Positions 59,597 to 64,000 of a DNA stretch of 64,000 nt are shown piece by piece. The stretch is from contig OZ252015.1 of NCBI GenBank assembly GCA_965247525.1, forward strand, positions 1,736,001-1,800,000, read 5' to 3'. A program made the position numbers and the translations under genes. This DNA is from JAZKID01 sp965247525 (GTDB lineage Bacteria; Pseudomonadota; Alphaproteobacteria; Rhizobiales; UBA4765). The first letter of the stretch is position 1. Every line of letters starts with the position of its first letter. The notes beneath the pieces are model-generated. The model saw only the letters and a program-made list of their open reading frames with translations. It was not told the origin of the DNA and ran no database searches.

Positions 59597-60379
59597 TCAC
59601 GCTTTCACGCCAAGGCCGGTTTTCAACCGCGCCAATTGATAGGGCACGCCAACATGCACGCGGCCCTGAATAGTCTCCAGTAAAATTTCGTCATTTTTCA
59701 GGCTTGGATCGCCTTCGACACTGCTGATGGATTTTGCAATGACATCATCGTCTTTTGTCAGCGCCGCAAGCGCGGCGCGCATGTCTTCGGTTTTGTCAGG
59801 CGGCACGCGCACGACAACGCCGATGGCATAGCCCAAATCTTTCAAGGCCGCGCGCAAGACGCGGCGGATCAGTTCAACATCTTCAAACTGGCCGAACACA
59901 CGCTCAACGGCCAGCAACACAGTTGGCACCAGCACATCTTCCAGCTGAAACAATTGCGTGCGCACGGCTTCAACAGCGTCCGCGCAGACGCGAAGAAATT
60001 CGCGGCGCCCTTCCTGTTGTCCGGCCAGAAAACCTTCCTGCCGCGCTTCTTCATACAGCGCATCGGCCTGCTCTTCGGCGCTTTCCAGCATGTGCCGCAG
60101 TTCTTTGACGGAGGCCATGTCCATGCCCTGCTCGTCAAATTCCTCGCGCGGAATAATTTTGCGCAAGGGCACATGCGGTGCTTCAACCGCGATTGTCGGC
60201 AAAGGCTGCGGCGTTGCGGCGGCAATGTCTTTGATCGCCGCTTCAACTTCACTTTGCAAAGGCGAGGCAGCAGGCTTTGCCTGTTGCAGGGGCGAGGGGG
60301 CAAAGCTGCGCGGCAGACGCGGTAATGTGGGATCGTCCTGCGTGTCGGGCAGGGATGCAGGAAGGTCGTGCTCGCTCAT
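59597..60379 (-). CDS. sctL: T3SS ATPase regulator SctL
   Basis: This 260-residue protein has a long Pro-rich N-terminus and helices with acidic repeats (MLESAEEQADALYEEARQEGFLAGQQEGRREFLRVCADAVEAVRTQLFQL). A V-ATPase-E-like end follows (VLLAVERVFGQFEDVELIRRVLRAALKDLGYAIGVVVRVPPDKTEDMRAALAALTKDDDVIAKSISSVEGDPSLKNDEILLETIQGRVHVGV). The layout equals FliH/SctL. It dimerises and regulates sctN. The start is four bases from the sctK-like stop. It is separated from sctN by the palindromic repeat. Confidence 0.87.
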   Translation of the reverse strand: MSEHDLPASLPDTQDDPTLPRLPRSFAPSPLQQAKPAASPLQSEVEAAIKDIAAATPQPLPTIAVEAPHVPLRKIIPREEFDEQGMDMASVKELRHMLESAEEQADALYEEARQEGFLAGQQEGRREFLRVCADAVEAVRTQLFQLEDVLVPTVLLAVERVFGQFEDVELIRRVLRAALKDLGYAIGVVVRVPPDKTEDMRAALAALTKDDDVIAKSISSVEGDPSLKNDEILLETIQGRVHVGVPYQLARLKTGLGVKA

Positions 60380-60382
60380 CGC

Positions 60383-61069
60383 TCAGTTCCTCGAGGCCGT
60401 GAGCGCAAGGCGCACAAGTTCAACAGTGTCTTGGCTGTCATCCAATGTTTGAACAGGAACAGGGTGCAGGCTGGCAAGAGCCTGACGCAGATCATCTGTG
60501 AATGCCTGCCCTTCTATTTCCGACCAGACCAGCAAGGCGGTGGCCGCTACCTGCATGGCGCGCACATCACCGCCGCGCACTTCCTCTAACATCCAGATGG
60601 GAACAGCGGAGCGGAATTTCAGCCCGAACCGCATGGCCGTTTCGCCGAACTCGCGCGCCAGACCGCGCAGCTCATCCTTGCCCAGCAAAGATCCAAGATT
60701 GAGACATTCAATGGCCGCAGCAATTTTTGCCGCCACCAGCATCATCATGTCACCGGCCATCGGGTGGGCGGCTTGTTCTTCCGCCTCTGCCGCAAAGCGG
60801 TTATCGGCGCCGGATGGCAGGCCGGGCATTGAAGAGCCTGTGTCCTCTACCTCTGGCGGTGGCGGCGGCGCCTCATAAGGCGGCACGAGAAAGGACAGGC
60901 GTTTGTGCAGGCGGCGGGTATTGCGCAAGCGCTCCGCCATGCTCTGGCTGGGAAGACCAAGACGCTGGGTAATGGAATAGACATCTGGAACGGGCTGGCT
61001 GGCGCGTGCCTGCTCTCCCATCCTCAAAACGTCATTTAGGGCGCTGGCGCGCAGCTCTTTGCGACTCAT
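60383..61069 (-). CDS. Putative SctK-like sorting-platform protein
   Basis: This 228-residue protein lies exactly where sctK is in Ysc-type operons, between sctJ and sctL. It is soluble and helical with a Pro-rich patch (VPPYEAPPPPPEVED). Recognisable pieces are KELRASALNDVLRMGEQARAS, KDELRGLAREFGETAMRFGLKFRSAVPIWMLEEVRGGDVRAMQVAATALLVWSEIEGQAF. SctK proteins are poorly conserved, so sequence alone does not prove it. SctK connects SctD and SctQ in the sorting platform. The call is by position; another accessory of the system is possible. Confidence 0.5.
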   Translation of the reverse strand: MSRKELRASALNDVLRMGEQARASQPVPDVYSITQRLGLPSQSMAERLRNTRRLHKRLSFLVPPYEAPPPPPEVEDTGSSMPGLPSGADNRFAAEAEEQAAHPMAGDMMMLVAAKIAAAIECLNLGSLLGKDELRGLAREFGETAMRFGLKFRSAVPIWMLEEVRGGDVRAMQVAATALLVWSEIEGQAFTDDLRQALASLHPVPVQTLDDSQDTVELVRLALTASRN

Positions 61070-61081
61070 CCGTTGAGTTTA

Positions 61082-61879
61082 TCACGTTCTCGATTGCATG
61101 CGCCGCAAGAAAATGAGCAGGGCGATACCACCCACAAGACCGGCCACAACCCATAATGCCAGGCTTGTCGTCGCAGAGCCATGGAGCAGGGACATCAGGT
61201 CAAAGCCGCTGGCGCTGTTCATGGCGTCTGGCGACTGGTCAGCCGCCAAAGACCCTGAAATGGTGCCGTCGGACGGGAAAAACGCGATCGAGACGTCTTT
61301 GTAGTTCATGCCCTGAATGGCGTTTGAAACCAGCAGCCGCACCTTTGACGACAAAGCGGTGGTGTCGATGCTGGGGCGATGGGTAATCATTACAGAGGCT
61401 GAAGCCTTGCTCTGGTCGCCGGTGCGCATATCAAGTTCCGGCATCACCACATGCACGCGCGCGGAGACAACGCCATCGATGGAATTGATGGTTTTTGTCA
61501 GCTCCTGGCTGGTCGCATAGGCAAGGCGGGCATGCTGTTCAAACGGTGAGACGATCAGGCCGGTTGCCGGAAACACTTCGGCAATCGATTTGTACTGCTC
61601 GCGCGGATAGCCGTAACGGTTGAGGATTTCGACCGACTTGGCAAAACTGCCGCTGTCGACGGAGATGGTATAGGTGTTGTCGGCGCCGGCCTCGCGGCTG
61701 GCATTGATGCCGTTGCGGTAGAGAAGGGCGACCATTTCATTGGCATCGCGCGAGCCAAGATTGCTGTACACCTGCTGGTCGCAGCCGGCCAGAAACAGCG
61801 CGGCGACCAAGATAAAACCGGCCCGCAATTGCGGCGAGCGGACACCACACATTAAATTCAAGCTCTTACGCATAACCAT
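61082..61879 (-). CDS. sctJ: T3SS inner-ring lipoprotein SctJ
   Basis: This 265-residue protein has a signal peptide and lipobox (ALFLAGC, Cys33), followed by the ring-building region QQVYSNLGSRDANEMVALLYRNGINASREAGADNTYTISVDSGSFAKSVEILNRYGYPREQYKSIAEVFPATGLIVSPFEQHARLAYATSQELTKTINSIDGVVSARVHVVMPELDM. One C-terminal membrane helix (LALWVVAGLVGGIALLIFL) closes it. The family match to SctJ (YscJ/PrgK) is strong; the same fold occurs in FliF at 41132. It is the first gene of the long - strand operon, and the repeated 24-base element lies 24 bases upstream. Confidence 0.95.
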   Translation of the reverse strand: MVMRKSLNLMCGVRSPQLRAGFILVAALFLAGCDQQVYSNLGSRDANEMVALLYRNGINASREAGADNTYTISVDSGSFAKSVEILNRYGYPREQYKSIAEVFPATGLIVSPFEQHARLAYATSQELTKTINSIDGVVSARVHVVMPELDMRTGDQSKASASVMITHRPSIDTTALSSKVRLLVSNAIQGMNYKDVSIAFFPSDGTISGSLAADQSPDAMNSASGFDLMSLLHGSATTSLALWVVAGLVGGIALLIFLRRMQSRT

Positions 61880-61902
61880 ACTCTTATATCCAACTCTGTG
61901 GC

Positions 61903-61926
61903 ATTTTAACGGATGAGGGTTAAGGA
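61903..61926 (-). promoter_or_regulatory. Candidate operator with twin TTAA, copy B (upstream of sctJ)
   Basis: On the - strand the core TTAACCCTCATCCGTTAA reads toward sctJ, 24 bases before its start. It differs by one base in 24 from the element before the CheA-like gene (26864-26887) and has the same orientation to its gene. Confidence 0.5.
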
Positions 61927-61951
61927 GGCGTTTTTTTAAAGATAGGAACGC

Positions 61952-62542
61952 TCACTCAACCTTTGCCGTAAGCAAAACCCAAAAGCTTTCAGCGGGCAGG
62001 GAGGGGAAATTAGCCACTGATTTGCGTGCTATTTCTTTAAATCCCCGCCTGATAAAACTATTCAGCCAATCTATATTGCTTTCATGAATAATGCCGAAAA
62101 TTTGGTCGCATCCCATTTGCTTTGCGACGATAAACGATAAGTTAGTAAAATAGCTTCCTATTCCGTGCCCTCTAAATTCTTCGGCAACAGCTACATTTGC
62201 CATGTAGAACGAGCCTGAAACCATTTGAGCCAGTTCCACAAGATTTTTCTCATACTCATGTTTTAGGTTGAGGCTTTGAATATCGGGAATGGGTTCTTGG
62301 CGGAAGCCCGTTAAAATCCCTACAACTTCGCCCTCATAGTCCGCGATACAGACATTTTCATAAAATTTTGAACTGTTCGGATCCATGATTTCTTTGAGAA
62401 TGTAATCCTGCCATGGCTTTGGAATAAGACCGCTTTTTTCCAAAGCGCTTAGATAGCCGTGACCGGCAATATCAAGATACTTCGTAATTGAGGGAATATC
62501 GTCTTCTATCCCTGTTCTGTAATTTATGTTTTGGCGGTGCAT
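61952..62542 (-). CDS. GNAT-family N-acetyltransferase
   Basis: This 196-residue protein has the GNAT acetyl-CoA motif A (MANVAVAEEFRGHGIGSYFTNLSFIVAKQMGCDQIFGIIHESNIDWLNSFIRRGFKEIA); RGHGIGS is the R/Q-x-x-G-x-G/A loop. The N-terminal part is NINYRTGIEDDIPSITKYLDIAGHGYLSALEK. The substrate is unknown. It is AT-rich compared with the sct genes. It lies upstream of sctJ on the same strand, 72 bases away, but the candidate operator lies between, so it is probably a separate unit. The ATG at 62542 (MHRQNINYRTG) has only a weak ribosome site. Confidence 0.82.
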   Translation of the reverse strand: MHRQNINYRTGIEDDIPSITKYLDIAGHGYLSALEKSGLIPKPWQDYILKEIMDPNSSKFYENVCIADYEGEVVGILTGFRQEPIPDIQSLNLKHEYEKNLVELAQMVSGSFYMANVAVAEEFRGHGIGSYFTNLSFIVAKQMGCDQIFGIIHESNIDWLNSFIRRGFKEIARKSVANFPSLPAESFWVLLTAKVE

Positions 62543-62715
62543 AGGTATAACACTCCAATTATGATTAGATGATCAAAATCCTAACGGAATTAAGTTAATT
62601 TTAGTCGTTCACCCTATGCGATGATTTGCCTCGCCAAAACTTTATTTCCATGGCGTAATAACGGGAAGTATTTTTGCGCCTGCAATGGCGCGTGTCGAGT
62701 TTTGAGGGTCTTAAA

Positions 62716-63903
62716 ATGTCAAATGTCAGCCTTACACAGTTGAAAGCTGCAATAACCAAAGCGGATACTGACGGCAAAGCTGGAATAACTTCACAAAAAG
62801 AACTGGACGCTTTTTACGCAAATTTAGCCGCGCAAGGTTTGGCCAAGCATAGCAAGGCTGCTGACGGTTCAGGTGAAACAGTTTGGCGGATTATGGGTAA
62901 GATTGTCGGCGACGACGGTAAGGAAATTAGCACACTGGGTCTTGAATCAGGACGGTTTCAGGCAGGCCTGACCAAAGGCGATTTTAAAGACGCGTTCGGT
63001 GGAGCAAATTTCACTTACGAACAACTTGTAGCAAAGTTGACGGCAGGAAAAGCTGACACGCCAGAAACAGCGGACGCAAAGACAACTGATACCGCGATGA
63101 ATGAAGATGCATCGAAAAAATATCTTGAAGATTTAGAGTCAAAGCTTTCGCCAGACGCGCTGGCCAAATTTAAAGCTTCAACCGCAGACCCTGGGAAGCC
63201 TATTCCAGACGAGCAGATCAACGCGCTATTAGCTGCCAATAATCTTCAATTTAAAGACGGCTACAAGCTTCCTGAAGATGCAAAAAGTGACGGTGTAGAG
63301 CTTGCGAACGCAATCAAAAACAATACAGTTTCAAAAACAGAAAAAACAAGTTCGCAAGCCATAAAAGCATTATTTACAGAGCAAAAACTGAAGTCAGTAC
63401 TTGGAAATGATCCGCTTACTACATTAAATTTCACAAAGGTAACGACGGCGATTGTTGGTGATGTGGCCAACGCCTACAATGATCCCTATAAAGCAACAAA
63501 TGGTGAAGCGACTGGAGCATTCGCAGCAAAGCGAAATCAAGAAGGATACGCATATTTTGACATCCTCCGTGATTGCGTGGGGGCTGAATGGTATAAGGCA
63601 GCTCTAATAAAATATGAAAAAGATCATAATCTAACACCGGGAAGCGTTACATTTGAAATTCTAAAAGCAGACAAAACTTTAACAGCTGATTACGTTGAAC
63701 AATTGTTTTTATCTGTTGTTCCATGTGCGATAAGAGATGCAAATGGCAATTACAGCGCAAGCGTTGACCAAATCAAAACTGCAGGGTTCCTCGGTGAAGC
63801 TAAGACAACAATAGTGCCACCTGCGCCTACATCACAGATGCCGGAAGTGAAAACAACAGCAGGAAAAGATAACTCTAAAACAGTTGACGTTGGCCAAGCT
63901 TAG
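62716..63903 (+). CDS. Large orphan soluble protein with EF-hand-like loops next to the T3SS
   Basis: I do not recognise this protein of about 395 residues. It has no signal peptide and no membrane segment. It is rich in Lys/Asp/Thr/Ala with loop-helix units such as KADTDGKAGITSQKELDAFY, VGDDGKEISTLGLESGRFQAGL, DPGKPIPDEQINALLAANN and RDANGNYSASVDQIKTAGF, which look like degenerate calcium-binding hands. The N-terminus (MSNVSLTQLKAAITKADTD) is flexible and Ser/Thr-rich, and the tail is disordered (VPPAPTSQMPEVKTTAGKDNSKT). GAGGG stands seven bases before ATG 62716; an earlier TTG at 62674 is rejected. It is AT-rich and lies beside the T3SS. An exported effector or translocator-like protein is plausible but unproven. 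Confidence 0.68.
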   Translation: MSNVSLTQLKAAITKADTDGKAGITSQKELDAFYANLAAQGLAKHSKAADGSGETVWRIMGKIVGDDGKEISTLGLESGRFQAGLTKGDFKDAFGGANFTYEQLVAKLTAGKADTPETADAKTTDTAMNEDASKKYLEDLESKLSPDALAKFKASTADPGKPIPDEQINALLAANNLQFKDGYKLPEDAKSDGVELANAIKNNTVSKTEKTSSQAIKALFTEQKLKSVLGNDPLTTLNFTKVTTAIVGDVANAYNDPYKATNGEATGAFAAKRNQEGYAYFDILRDCVGAEWYKAALIKYEKDHNLTPGSVTFEILKADKTLTADYVEQLFLSVVPCAIRDANGNYSASVDQIKTAGFLGEAKTTIVPPAPTSQMPEVKTTAGKDNSKTVDVGQA

Positions 63904-64000
63904 AATTTTTGTAAAAGTTTATTTATTTTCTAAATCGTGTGTTCATAGTTAAAACATGTTTCATTTGTGAATTACATTATATCTTCTATACTTATAAGTA

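Overview
The window is chromosomal DNA from an alphaproteobacterium. The evidence is a CtrA/SciP/ChpT cell-cycle module, a Caulobacter-type flagellar block (fliF-fliG-fliH/flbE-fliN-flbD), alphaproteobacterial envelope genes (a DUF1134/EipA protein, an Omp25-like porin, a PmtA-type methyltransferase), and the tol-pal-cpoB-tilS-ftsH-glmM and serC-serA / purA / rpoH-rluD neighbourhoods. I cannot place it below class. Flagellar genes plus a second, non-flagellar type III secretion system (T3SS) point to a motile, host- or prey-interacting lifestyle, but that is inference.

Layout. (1) 1-12.1 kb: Tol-Pal envelope genes (tolA end, a second TolA-C-like protein, tolB, pal, cpoB), then tilS, ftsH, an LpxO-like hydroxylase and glmM. 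An AT-rich orphan gene and a rusA-like gene sit between tolB and pal. (2) 12.1-26.1 kb: core metabolism and envelope (porin, serC-serA, acetyltransferase, DMT exporter, purA, rpoH, rluD, a coiled-coil membrane protein, eipA-like, YHS protein). (3) 26.1-33.6 kb: signalling, with chpT, a CheA-like kinase, a receiver protein, small orphan genes, and ctrA divergent from fliI-fliJ. (4) 33.6-46.5 kb: LysE exporter, a second AT-rich orphan, then flhA, flbD, fliN, fliH, fliG, fliF, sciP, flgD and fliK, with CtrA-like boxes and one clear sigma-54 promoter. (5) 46.5-50.2 kb: mnmA, pmtA-like gene, tRNA-Met, and a LOV-domain histidine kinase with its receiver partner. (6) 50.3-61.9 kb: a T3SS locus, sctD-sctV on + facing sctJ-(K)-L-N-O-Q-R-S-T-U on -. 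(7) 61.9-64 kb: a GNAT acetyltransferase and a large orphan soluble protein.

How the parts may work together. CtrA phosphorelay genes (chpT, ctrA, sciP) and FlbD lie among the flagellar genes that these regulators control in Caulobacter. The T3SS adjoins a predicted blue-light kinase/receiver pair. A 24-base sequence in front of sctJ is nearly identical (23/24) to one in front of the CheA-like gene next to chpT, suggesting shared control. SctU lacks the NPTH self-cleavage motif. No needle, rod, secretin or translocator gene is visible here.

Most notable: the shared 24-base operator candidate, the NPTH-less SctU, the LOV pair beside the T3SS, a cluster of seven GANTC sites between ctrA and fliI, two related AT-rich orphan proteins with a glycine-zipper C-terminus, and soluble orphans with EF-hand-like loops that could be export substrates.
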